This document shows positions 15,407 through 22,012 of a stretch of DNA of 23,003 bases, piece after piece. Location of the stretch: assembly GCA_015523645.1 (NCBI GenBank), contig WAJY01000241.1, positions 1 through 23,003 of the forward strand. Direction: 5' to 3'. Below the pieces are notes generated by a model that had not been told where the DNA came from, ran no database searches, and worked only from the letters and a program-made list of their open reading frames with translations. Position 1 is the first letter of the stretch. Each line of letters starts with the position of its first letter. The position numbers and the translations under genes are program-made. This DNA is from Geoglobus sp. (lineage in GTDB: Archaea; Halobacteriota; Archaeoglobi; Archaeoglobales; Archaeoglobaceae).

Positions 15407-15694
15407 ATGGAGAGTGAGGCGAAGGAAAAATTCAGTTTTCCAGAAGATGCTGGACCCAAGCCACCAATTCTCACTCCAGAGCAGGCTGAATTTATAAAGC
15501 AGTTTCCCCACAAGTGCAAGGACTGCAAGTGGCTGAAGCCGATAATTCCTGGCACGGTATTTCCACCAGCAGACCTTGTTGGATACTGCAAGATAATACA
15601 CTGGCCATTCTACTGGTGTGTTAGCAAATACGTTGTTGTCAAAAACTGCAAATGGTTTGAGGAAAGAAGTGAAGATCAATACCTCAAACACTAA
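15407..15694 (+). CDS. Small five-cysteine protein, possibly a HiPIP-like iron-sulfur subunit
   Basis: The protein has 95 residues. Cysteines are at 37, 40, 61, 71 and 81 (KCKDCKW...GYCK...YWCV...NCKWFEE). The CxxCKxx start and the closing NCKWF recall the small beta/gamma subunits of benzylsuccinate-type glycyl-radical enzymes, which are known to bind a [4Fe-4S] cluster in a fold like high-potential iron-sulfur protein. That likeness is from memory of the motif, not an alignment, and no glycyl-radical enzyme is in the window. ATG 15407 has GGAGGAG eight bases upstream; the in-frame GTG at 15398 lies inside that site. The five-base gap from the preceding gene marks the same operon. A zinc-binding role is the alternative. 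Confidence 0.78.
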   Translation: MESEAKEKFSFPEDAGPKPPILTPEQAEFIKQFPHKCKDCKWLKPIIPGTVFPPADLVGYCKIIHWPFYWCVSKYVVVKNCKWFEERSEDQYLKH

Positions 15695-15696
15695 AT

Positions 15697-15704
15697 TTTT
15701 AAAA
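15697..15704 (+). promoter_or_regulatory. TATA box of the 47-residue cysteine-rich gene
   Basis: TTTTAAAA begins three bases after the stop of the previous gene and is centred 25 bases before ATG 15726. No ribosome site is present, so transcription from here would be leaderless and separate from the upstream operon. Confidence 0.5.
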
Positions 15705-15722
15705 TCTTTCTTTTTTCTTTTT
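15705..15722 (+). terminator. T-rich tract after the CoA-transferase operon
   Basis: Fifteen of 18 bases are T on the plus strand, directly after the stop of the five-cysteine protein. Archaeal RNA polymerase often terminates at such tracts without a hairpin, so this may end the operon transcript. It overlaps the promoter-to-ATG interval of the next gene. Confidence 0.4.
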
Positions 15723-15725
15723 ATC

Positions 15726-15869
15726 ATGCAAGAATATTTCTGCATTTATGATCCTGCTGTTAGATGTATTGAGGATCAAAGCCATGATAAATGGGAAAAG
15801 GCTTGTAGAACCTGCCCGATTTTGGAAGGTCTGAAGTCTGGAAAGGGATGCGCAAGCATAGAATGGTAG
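15726..15869 (+). CDS. 47-residue cysteine-rich microprotein
   Basis: The microprotein has five cysteines at 6, 14, 27, 30 and 42 (FCIYDPAVRC, ACRTCPILEG, GCASIEW) in 47 residues. The CxxC pair plus flanking cysteines suggests zinc or iron-sulfur binding. It carries both acidic (DPAVRCIEDQ) and basic parts. The start is ATG 15726, with a TATA box centred 25 bases upstream and no ribosome site, hence leaderless. The frame stays open upstream to 15618, but that part overlaps the preceding gene in another frame and is unlikely to be coding. The next gene begins nine bases after its stop with a clear AGGTGA site, which makes a two-gene unit likely. Function is unknown. Confidence 0.68.
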   Translation: MQEYFCIYDPAVRCIEDQSHDKWEKACRTCPILEGLKSGKGCASIEW

Positions 15870-15878
15870 GTGAAAGCC

Positions 15879-16151
15879 ATGGTTCACGATTTCGGCAGAT
15901 TCGGGAATATTCAGGAGATAAAGATGATGGTTGAGAGATGGTACAGCAAATACATGGACATGGGAGATGAAATGGCTGTTCAGATGTTCATGGATGATCT
16001 TGAGTCTGTCTTTCCCTACATCACATTTCTCTACCAAAGGGGAGAGATAGACTTTGATGAATACAATGAGTTTCACAGTTTTTGTGAGGAACTGATAGAG
16101 AGGCTTATGGAAAAGGCTGGAATTGAAGATATCGACAGATCCTTCCGCTGA
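15879..16151 (+). CDS. Small acidic helical protein (90 residues), unknown function
   Basis: I recognise no family. The sequence is mostly helical and acidic: helices are likely at about 10-28 (IQEIKMMVERWYSKYMDMG), 30-45, 58-80 (DFDEYNEFHSFCEELIERLMEKAG). There is one cysteine and no membrane segment. ATG 15879 has AGGTGA five bases upstream; the in-frame GTG at 15870 is part of that site. It is nine bases behind the 47-residue cysteine-rich gene and 28 bases ahead of the Trm10-type gene, which has its own TATA box. A partner or chaperone-like role for the neighbouring small metal-binding proteins is possible but only inference. Confidence 0.72.
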   Translation: MVHDFGRFGNIQEIKMMVERWYSKYMDMGDEMAVQMFMDDLESVFPYITFLYQRGEIDFDEYNEFHSFCEELIERLMEKAGIEDIDRSFR

Positions 16152-16152
16152 A

Positions 16153-16160
16153 ATTTAAAT
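16153..16160 (+). promoter_or_regulatory. TATA box of the Trm10-type gene
   Basis: ATTTAAAT is centred about 24 bases before ATG 16180, in a 28-base gap without a ribosome site, consistent with a leaderless transcript. Confidence 0.45.
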
Positions 16161-16179
16161 TTTAATTTTTAATCCATTT

Positions 16180-17166
16180 ATGAGGCTAAAGGACATCTTT
16201 ATTGAGAAGGCTAGAGAGAGGGGAATTGAGAAGATATATGCTCCAAGGCTGAAAAAGTCCGATCCTCTTGCATTTCTCGCTTCCCAGATAGCAAGCGGTA
16301 GAATTAGCCTTTACAAGCCGAAAAAATCAAATAGGCTTTGCCTCACGATTTATGGAGAGTTTGTTGAGGGAATTCCAGATGCGTTTGCAGGAAAAGGGGA
16401 TGGTAAGGCAATTCTGGATAAGAATGATCTTCTTGATTTTTCATCCCGATTCCCCTATATTGTGATAGATTGCAGTTTAAGGGACATTCATTCACAGAAA
16501 GAGCTGATCAGCCTTGACAAGCAGATCAGAAAGACTCTCTCTGTTGTTAGAAAATTCATGTGGGATGAGAGGCTTGTTATCACATCCTTCAATTCTGGAA
16601 TCTCTGCACTACACTACCCATCAACTGAGGATTTTTTGGAGAAAATGGGCTTTAAAAAAGCAGTTCTTCTTGATCCAAATGCTGAGGAGAAGTTCAATGG
16701 AGAGAGAGCTGAATGCTTTATAATCGGTGGAATAGTTGACAAATCTGGGAACAAGAAAGGCGCAACAGAGAAAATTTACAGAAGGCTTGAAAAAAGCGGA
16801 ATAGAGGTTGAAAGAAGAAGAATAGAGCTTAGAGGAGATATAACAGGAGTTCCTGACAGAATAAATCTTATTGCCGAGATTGTGCTTAGGGCGGTGTTGG
16901 ATGGTTGCGATGTTGAAAAAGCCATATATCTCTCTCAAAACAGAAAGATAGCTAGATGGAGGCTTAGAAAGGAGATTGTTAGAAAGTCTGAGATTGCATC
17001 TATCAATGGCAGGAGATTCAGATTTATCAGAAAATCCCTTTTCAAGGATTTATCTGGCTGGCTTAAGATCAATGAGGAGGATTTTTATAGATGCGCAAGA
17101 GATATGGGCATTATTGTGATCGATGATAGCTTAACTCCGAAAAGACTTAAAGTAAAACCTTTTTAA
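16180..17166 (+). CDS. Trm10-type SPOUT tRNA m1A/m1G position-9 methyltransferase
   Basis: The protein (328 residues) matches the archaeal Trm10 family, whose known members methylate N1 of A9 and/or G9 of tRNA with S-adenosylmethionine. The SPOUT knot region has CFIIGGIVDKSGNKKGAT, with Asp187 at the position of the aspartate proposed as catalytic in yeast Trm10. It then continues through RGDITGVPDRINLIAEIVLRAVL. An N-terminal RNA-contact region of about 80 residues precedes it, and a basic C-terminal domain (REIVRKSEIAS onward) follows. Whether it acts on A, G or both cannot be told from sequence by eye. It is followed nine bases later by the thioredoxin gene, which may be cotranscribed or use its own promoter inside this gene's end. 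Confidence 0.88.
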   Translation: MRLKDIFIEKARERGIEKIYAPRLKKSDPLAFLASQIASGRISLYKPKKSNRLCLTIYGEFVEGIPDAFAGKGDGKAILDKNDLLDFSSRFPYIVIDCSLRDIHSQKELISLDKQIRKTLSVVRKFMWDERLVITSFNSGISALHYPSTEDFLEKMGFKKAVLLDPNAEEKFNGERAECFIIGGIVDKSGNKKGATEKIYRRLEKSGIEVERRRIELRGDITGVPDRINLIAEIVLRAVLDGCDVEKAIYLSQNRKIARWRLRKEIVRKSEIASINGRRFRFIRKSLFKDLSGWLKINEEDFYRCARDMGIIVIDDSLTPKRLKVKPF

Positions 17167-17175
17167 ATCAACCAC

Positions 17176-17586
17176 ATGGATGAGATTGAGAGAATCAGAC
17201 AGAAAAAGATGCTGGAATTGATTGAAAAATTGAGCGAAAAAGGTGAGAAAAAGATGAAAAGCCAAATTGATCATCCTGTGAAGGTGGATTCAAGAAATTT
17301 TGATGAAGTCATCTCCAAAAATGAGAATGTTGTTGTTGATTTCTGGGCTGAATGGTGCATGCCGTGCAGAATGATCTCGCCCATAATCGAGGAACTTGCA
17401 AAGGAGTATTCAGGAAGGGTAGTTTTTGCAAAGCTAAACACAGATGAAAATCCATCGCTTGCCGGAAGGTTTGGGATTACAGGAATTCCAACTCTGATGT
17501 TTTTCAAGAATGGCAGGGCGGTTGACAAGATTGTAGGAGCCCTGCCAAAGGCTGAGTTGAAAAGATGGATTGAAAGGAACCTGTAG
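17176..17586 (+). CDS. Thioredoxin with N-terminal charged extension, active site WCMPC
   Basis: The protein (136 residues) has a thioredoxin fold at about 34-136. The redox pair is Cys61-Met-Pro-Cys64 in FWAEWCMPC, with Met in place of the usual Gly, and the cis-proline is Pro105 in TGIPT. The Trx fold reads normally otherwise (DFWAEW, LNTDENP, FKNGR). The first 33 residues (IERIRQKKMLELIEKLSEKGEKKM) form a charged helix absent from typical 105-110-residue thioredoxins; similar extensions occur in some archaeal thioredoxins. It serves as a cytoplasmic dithiol-disulfide reductant. No thioredoxin reductase gene is in the window. There is no ribosome site. A TATA-like CTTAAAGT around 17146-17152 in the end of the trm10-like gene lies about 27 bases upstream. 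Confidence 0.93.
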   Translation: MDEIERIRQKKMLELIEKLSEKGEKKMKSQIDHPVKVDSRNFDEVISKNENVVVDFWAEWCMPCRMISPIIEELAKEYSGRVVFAKLNTDENPSLAGRFGITGIPTLMFFKNGRAVDKIVGALPKAELKRWIERNL

Positions 17587-17634
17587 TTATTTTTCCTAGG
17601 AAGATTTTTATTGTGAAAGTCTTTTTTAGAGATA

Positions 17635-18873
17635 ATGATAGCGAGGGACGTTGAATTTGAGGGACACCTCATCGATTCAAACATATTCACTAGGGTGCTT
17701 GACACGATACTAGACCTTGAAGGAGAATTTGAAATAACCGAATTCAAGATAGGGAAGAGAAAGGAGGACAAGAGCTATGCAAGAATGACAGTTTTTGGTA
17801 GAGATGAGAGGCATCTTGATGAAATACTAAAGGAACTTCACAAGCTTGGTGCAAGAATTCCGGATGCGGAGAATGTTGAGCTTTCAAGAGCTCCAGCCAA
17901 CAGAGTTTTACCGGAAAACTTCTACGTGACAACAAACAATCCCACATACATAAGGCTGGATGGAGAGTGGATTCCTGTTGAGGACATAGGGATGGACAGG
18001 GTTATTGTTGTCGAACCAGATAGAAAAAAAGCCTACTGCAAGTTTCTTAATGAAGTTAGAGTGGGAGATCTTGTTGTTGTAGGGGAAAGAGGAGTTAAGG
18101 TGATTCCACCTGAAAGACCTAGGAAGTCCTCAACCTTCGAGTTCATGGGAGGATATGTATCGACTGAGAGACCCACTCCAAATGTGATAAAGGCAATTGC
18201 AAGAGAAATTGTTGGGGTAAAGAGATCGGGGGGAAAGATAGCAGTAGTAGCAGGACCGGCTGTAATTCACACAGGATGCAGAGACTCGCTTGCAGGGATG
18301 GTGAGGGATGGATACGTGGATGTTTTGCTTTCCGGAAATGCCTTGGCTGTTCATGACATTGAGATGTCTCTGTTTGGCACCTCTCTTGGAATGGATATAA
18401 AAACTGGAAGACCCGTTCCTGGAGGTAACAGGCATCACATACATGCAATTAGCAAGATAATATCTGTAGGTGGAATTAAGGAGGCTGTGGAAACTGGCAT
18501 GATAAAGGAAGGTATAATGTACGAATGCATCAAAAAAGGCGTTCCATTTGTTCTTGCGGGATCAATAAGGGATGATGGTCCGTTGCCAGAAGTAATAACA
18601 GACACCATGGCTGCAAAAAGGGCAATGAAGGATGCTTTGAAAGGAGTTGAGATGGTTATAATGCTTGCCTCGATGCTCCACAGCATTGCAGTTGGAAACC
18701 TGCTTCCCTCGACTGTCAAAACTATATGTGTTGATGCTAATCCATCTACAGTTACAAAGCTTGTTGACAGAGGTAGTCATCAAGCCATAGGAATTGTCAC
18801 GGATGTTGGGCTCTTCCTCCCAGAGTTGTATGAAAAGATAAAGGAGGTTGAAAAGGAGTTATCCCACAATTAG
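17635..18873 (+). CDS. Archaeal LOR/SDH-type ornithine cyclodeaminase
   Basis: The protein (412 residues) matches the TIGR00300/LOR-SDH family, in which an archaeal member (Methanococcus maripaludis) is reported to convert ornithine to proline plus ammonia using NAD(P). The same domain forms the C-terminus of cyanobacterial ArgZ/AgrE. An N-terminal LOR-like domain (about 1-100, starting REVEFEGHLIDS-like as RDVEFEGHLIDS) precedes a nucleotide-binding C-terminal half containing SGGKIAVVAGPAVIHTGCRDSLAGMV, SGNALAVHDIE and PGGNRHHIHAISKI. It lacks the arginine dihydrolase domain of the cyanobacterial enzymes. It is not homologous to the classical bacterial ornithine cyclodeaminase. A TATA-like GATTTTTATTG is centred 27 bases before the ATG. 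Its last 15 bases overlap the convergent PhoU-type gene. Substrate assignment is by family only. Confidence 0.85.
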   Translation: MIARDVEFEGHLIDSNIFTRVLDTILDLEGEFEITEFKIGKRKEDKSYARMTVFGRDERHLDEILKELHKLGARIPDAENVELSRAPANRVLPENFYVTTNNPTYIRLDGEWIPVEDIGMDRVIVVEPDRKKAYCKFLNEVRVGDLVVVGERGVKVIPPERPRKSSTFEFMGGYVSTERPTPNVIKAIAREIVGVKRSGGKIAVVAGPAVIHTGCRDSLAGMVRDGYVDVLLSGNALAVHDIEMSLFGTSLGMDIKTGRPVPGGNRHHIHAISKIISVGGIKEAVETGMIKEGIMYECIKKGVPFVLAGSIRDDGPLPEVITDTMAAKRAMKDALKGVEMVIMLASMLHSIAVGNLLPSTVKTICVDANPSTVTKLVDRGSHQAIGIVTDVGLFLPELYEKIKEVEKELSHN

Positions 18874-19842
18874 CTCCCTAACTCCCCTGTTTATTGAAAT
18901 CTCACCTATTGATTTTATTTTCCTGCATATATCTATAAACGGATAGATGAGCAAGGGATCTTCAGCCCTCTCCCTCATCTTCTCTAAAAACTCATCTTCA
19001 AGCTCGTTTGACATCTCAAGAACCTCGTTGGCTCTGTGTATGTTGGAGCTAAGGTACGAATCCATTGCCTTGTTGAACATGTCCTCTACATTTAGCAAGA
19101 TGTTCTCAAATCTTTTAGAGATTTGATTATAGTCTGGGTGCCTGTAAAGATTCTCTGAGAAATCGAAAAGGGAATCTGCTATCTCCTCAAGGGTTTTTGC
19201 TATGATCCTCATGCCGAGTATGCTTCTCAGCTCGCTCCACTTTGATGGTGACATCATGTCCTTGATTATCCTGTTTTCAAGTCTCACAGCAAGCAGATAA
19301 AGTCTGTCTGCATCCTCTTCAAGCTTTGAAACATCCTTCAAACCCTCCCTGTCATCTATTCTTATGCAGTCTACTATTGTTTCGATTATTCCTGAAACTA
19401 TCTGTGACATTCTCTTCAATACTCCCTCAACATCAAATTCTGTTGTGGTTAGGCTTCTCAGCACCATCTTGTCCTCGCATGCGTCAATAACCTCAACACC
19501 TATAACATCATGAACTATCCTGCTTATCCTGCTAACAACCTTTGGCGAGATGAGGTTGTCCTTGATAACAATCTCATCAAGACCCTGGATGTACAAGGCT
19601 ATGAGAAACCTTCTCAGAAAATTCTCATCATACTTTGGCAGGTTTTCAACAACAGCCTTAACTATTTTGTTGTTTTCTGAATACTTCTTTGGAAGTATCT
19701 TTATCACATTCTCATCAATGTCCAGAAGTATTTCATCTCCTTGATCAAGCCTATTCCTCTTTATCCAGCTTTTTGGAAGAGAAACCATGAAGCTTGATCC
19801 ACCGATAAGCTGAAGTTTTCTTACCTCCACATTTATACTCAT
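18859..19842 (-). CDS. AbrB-PhoU phosphate-uptake regulator-like protein
   Basis: The protein is 327 residues. Residues about 5-50 (KLQLIGGSSFMVSLPKSWIKRNRLDQGDEILLDID) form a SpoVT/AbrB swapped-hairpin DNA-binding domain. The rest (about 120-320) is a PhoU-like helical region with repeated heptad patterns and acidic metal-binding-type motifs (KLEEDADRLY, ALDSYLSS-type helices, SNELEDEFLEKM). Archaeal proteins with this layout are annotated as phosphate uptake regulators and usually lie near pst genes. None is present here, so the regulated process is uncertain. The gene converges on the ornithine cyclodeaminase-type gene, with 15 bases of overlap at the stops. Confidence 0.87.
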   Translation of the reverse strand: MSINVEVRKLQLIGGSSFMVSLPKSWIKRNRLDQGDEILLDIDENVIKILPKKYSENNKIVKAVVENLPKYDENFLRRFLIALYIQGLDEIVIKDNLISPKVVSRISRIVHDVIGVEVIDACEDKMVLRSLTTTEFDVEGVLKRMSQIVSGIIETIVDCIRIDDREGLKDVSKLEEDADRLYLLAVRLENRIIKDMMSPSKWSELRSILGMRIIAKTLEEIADSLFDFSENLYRHPDYNQISKRFENILLNVEDMFNKAMDSYLSSNIHRANEVLEMSNELEDEFLEKMRERAEDPLLIYPFIDICRKIKSIGEISINRGVRELIVG

Positions 19843-19882
19843 ATGTAGAAATTAAAATATTTTTCCCCATGACTATAATAAA

Positions 19883-20152
19883 TCAGGAAGAATACTTGGG
19901 ATCATCCTCATATCCGAGAATCAGATCTTGGAGCATTTTGGTTGCAAGACCTATAAGAATCTCATCATCGGCAAGAATCTCCCTTATAATCATCAGAGAT
20001 GTAGCCTCCTTAAGCTCTTGACTTCTGAGTCTGTCGAGATGTTCAAGAAGCTTCACAGCAAGAGAGTATATTTCTGCCAGTCTTGCATCATCCTCTTCGT
20101 CAAATTCCTCCTCGTCAATCTCTATCTCCATAATCTCCTCAAATTCGTCCAT
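19883..20152 (-). CDS. Acidic hypothetical protein, 89 residues
   Basis: I do not recognise a family. The N-terminal 22 residues are extremely acidic (MDEFEEIMEIEIDEEEFDEE), followed by helix-forming sequence (LAEIYSLAVKLLEHLDRLRSQELKEATSLMIIREIL) and an acidic tail. No cysteine, metal motif or membrane segment is present. A TATA-like GAATTTAAATAC (20173-20184 on the plus strand) is centred about 25 bases upstream of the ATG, which suggests a leaderless gene. It lies between the PhoU-type gene and the protein disulfide oxidoreductase gene on the same strand, with gaps of about 40 bases on both sides. Its acidity suggests a nucleic-acid mimic or chaperone-like partner, but this is only a guess. 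Confidence 0.72.
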   Translation of the reverse strand: MDEFEEIMEIEIDEEEFDEEDDARLAEIYSLAVKLLEHLDRLRSQELKEATSLMIIREILADDEILIGLATKMLQDLILGYEDDPKYSS

Positions 20153-20191
20153 TGCTTTCCCACTTATTTCAGAATTTAAATACCTTTTCTC

Positions 20192-20878
20192 TCATCTCGT
20201 GTCAATTTCTTTCCCTGCATCAGCATCCTTGACAAAGCCTAAGAGGTAAACCTCAGGATACGAACCAACAAGCTGAACAGCATTTCCCTTTTCAAGGTTT
20301 CTTATAACCGTGTGTGGAACACTCATGACACCCCACCTTTCAGCCAAGGCTGGAAATTCCAAGCTCTCGATCATTTCAGCAGCTATTCTTTCACTTGCCA
20401 TTGCAAACTGATGGGCTAAAAGCACAGCCTTCGGACAGTATGGACAGGTTGGTGTAACGTAAACCTCAATTTTAAGATTGCTGTTTAGCTTTTGAAGCTC
20501 TTCTATGGTTTTCTCGCTAATTTCAAGTTGTCTTCTTGAGACATACATTATATCCTTTATCAATGCCGTGAATTCATATCCTGACGGCAAGCCTGTAAAT
20601 CTCACCCTTGAGTCAAGCTCTCCTTCTGAATCAACTACAACAATTGAGGGAGCATGAAAAATGCCTAAATCTTTTGCAATCTCATCATGAATGCTGTGCA
20701 TTTCTAGCTCTATCTTGTCAGAAAGTTCTGCAACCTCCTCAAGAAGTTGCTTGGCATCTCTGCAGTGAGCACATCCTTCATCCTCAGTCAGAAAGAGATT
20801 GAGCTTGACGTTGTCTATGAGAATTTTTTCAAACTCCTCTTTCAGATACCTCTTGTCCTCCTCTCTTATCATACCCAT
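20192..20878 (-). CDS. Protein disulfide oxidoreductase (tandem thioredoxin folds)
   Basis: The protein (228 residues) has two thioredoxin-fold units with redox sites CAHC (36-39) and CPYC (145-148). The positions agree closely with hyperthermophile protein disulfide oxidoreductase (Pyrococcus furiosus, with two CxxC sites). This family forms and shuffles disulfides in cytoplasmic proteins of thermophilic archaea. Cis-prolines are in FHAPSIV (Pro77) and SVPHTV. The first unit's CAHC differs from the CQYC of the Pyrococcus protein. I chose ATG 20878, five bases after GGTGG. The in-frame GTG at 20887 lies in the ribosome site. A TATA-like TAATATTAAT near 20908-20922 upstream gives a leadered transcript. 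It diverges from rfcS. Confidence 0.92.
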   Translation of the reverse strand: MGMIREEDKRYLKEEFEKILIDNVKLNLFLTEDEGCAHCRDAKQLLEEVAELSDKIELEMHSIHDEIAKDLGIFHAPSIVVVDSEGELDSRVRFTGLPSGYEFTALIKDIMYVSRRQLEISEKTIEELQKLNSNLKIEVYVTPTCPYCPKAVLLAHQFAMASERIAAEMIESLEFPALAERWGVMSVPHTVIRNLEKGNAVQLVGSYPEVYLLGFVKDADAGKEIDTR

Positions 20879-20958
20879 TTGTTCCACCTTAAACTGCTTT
20901 AGCCTACTAATATTAATACCTTAGCTCTTCAGTCAAAACTTGCAATTTATTCAGAAGA

Positions 20959-20967
20959 TTTTAATAT
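20959..20967 (+). promoter_or_regulatory. TATA box of rfcS
   Basis: TTTTAATAT is centred 27 bases before ATG 20990. No ribosome site lies between them, so the transcript is probably leaderless. Confidence 0.5.
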
Positions 20968-20989
20968 CAGGCAATCCATTGAAAGAACG

Positions 20990-21961
20990 ATGGATACGGA
21001 GATATGGGTTGAGAAATACAGACCAAGAACCCTTGACGAGGTTGTAGGTCAGGATGAAGTCATAAAGAGACTTAAAGGATATGTGGAAAGAAAGAACATA
21101 CCCCATCTCCTTTTCTCAGGACCACCCGGAACTGGAAAGACAGCAACATCAATAGCCCTAGCCAGAGATCTTTTTGGAGATGTCTGGAGGGACAACTTTA
21201 TCGAGATGAATGCCAGTGATGAAAGGGGAATAGATGTTGTGAGGCACAAGATCAAGGAGTTTGCCAGAACTGCTCCCATTTCCTCACCCTTCAAAATAAT
21301 ATTTTTGGATGAGGCTGATGCACTTACCCCTGATGCACAGGCAGCTCTCAGAAGGACAATGGAAATGTATTCAAGAACATGCAGATTTATTTTGAGCTGC
21401 AACTATGTTAGCAGGATAATCGAACCAATTCAGAGCAGGTGTGCTGTGTTCAAGTTCAAGCCGATATCAAAGGATGCTATGAAGAGAAGGCTAATTGAAA
21501 TATGTGAGAAAGAGGGTTTGGAGATTGACGATGAGGCACTGGAAGCCCTGATTTACATTTCGGGAGGGGACTTCAGGAAGGCAATAAATGCCTTGCAGGG
21601 AGCATCTGCCCTCGGACAGAGAATTGATGCGAACATGATCTATCAAATCACAGCCACAGCCAAGCCTGAGGAGATTGAAAAGCTCATTGAAACTGCAATG
21701 AAAGGAGATTTCCTTTCTGCTAGGGAATTTCTTGATTCTCTAATGATAGAGTATGGCATGAGTGGTGAGGACATAGTATCACAGCTTTACAGGGAAATAA
21801 TTGGTTCAAAGCTTGATGAAGCGGTGAAGGTGGTTTTGATTGACAAGCTTGGAGATGTGGACTTCAGAATAACGGAAGGTGCCCATGAAAGAATTCAACT
21901 GAGTTCATACCTGGCATATCTAACCCTGATTGGAAAGAAAAAGAAAAGTAAAGGAGACTGA
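20990..21961 (+). CDS. rfcS: Replication factor C small subunit
   Basis: The protein (323 residues) is the AAA+ ATPase of the archaeal clamp loader that opens and loads the PCNA ring at primer ends with the large subunit RfcL. Walker A is GPPGTGKT (44-51) and Walker B LDEAD (106-110). The SRC motif is QSRC (148-151), which holds the arginine finger. The family signature NASDERGIDVVR follows Walker A by about 22 residues. There is no intein, although many archaeal rfcS genes carry one. The short lysine-rich tail (KKKKSKGD) is usual. rfcL is not next to it; the next gene is a four-CBS protein under its own promoter. Confidence 0.98.
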   Translation: MDTEIWVEKYRPRTLDEVVGQDEVIKRLKGYVERKNIPHLLFSGPPGTGKTATSIALARDLFGDVWRDNFIEMNASDERGIDVVRHKIKEFARTAPISSPFKIIFLDEADALTPDAQAALRRTMEMYSRTCRFILSCNYVSRIIEPIQSRCAVFKFKPISKDAMKRRLIEICEKEGLEIDDEALEALIYISGGDFRKAINALQGASALGQRIDANMIYQITATAKPEEIEKLIETAMKGDFLSAREFLDSLMIEYGMSGEDIVSQLYREIIGSKLDEAVKVVLIDKLGDVDFRITEGAHERIQLSSYLAYLTLIGKKKKSKGD

Positions 21962-21985
21962 GTTAAATTTCGCTCTGAGAGTTTT

Positions 21986-22005
21986 CAGAATCTCTTAAGA
22001 TTCTG
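21986..22005. promoter_or_regulatory. Perfect 8-base inverted repeat before the TATA box of the CBS-protein gene
   Basis: CAGAATCT (21986-21993) and AGATTCTG (21998-22005) are exact reverse complements around CTTA. It lies just upstream of the TATA box (TATATATT, 22013-22020) and could bind a regulator. As RNA it would form an 8-base-pair stem, so part of rfcS termination is an alternative, but no T-tract follows. Confidence 0.45.
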
Positions 22006-22012
22006 GGTAAAG

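Noticed and set aside
15398..15694. A glycyl-radical enzyme operon (benzylsuccinate synthase type)
   Set aside because: Only a small cysteine protein resembles such subunits. No radical enzyme (glycine-loop motif) or activase is present, so I do not call the operon one.
15618..15725. Extension of the 47-residue microprotein upstream to 15618
   Set aside because: It would overlap the five-cysteine gene in another frame for most of its length, has no ribosome site, and the TATA box at 15697 would lie inside it.
20990..21961. Intein in rfcS
   Set aside because: Walker A to SRC motif is continuous at normal length of 323 residues, and no splice-junction motifs are seen.
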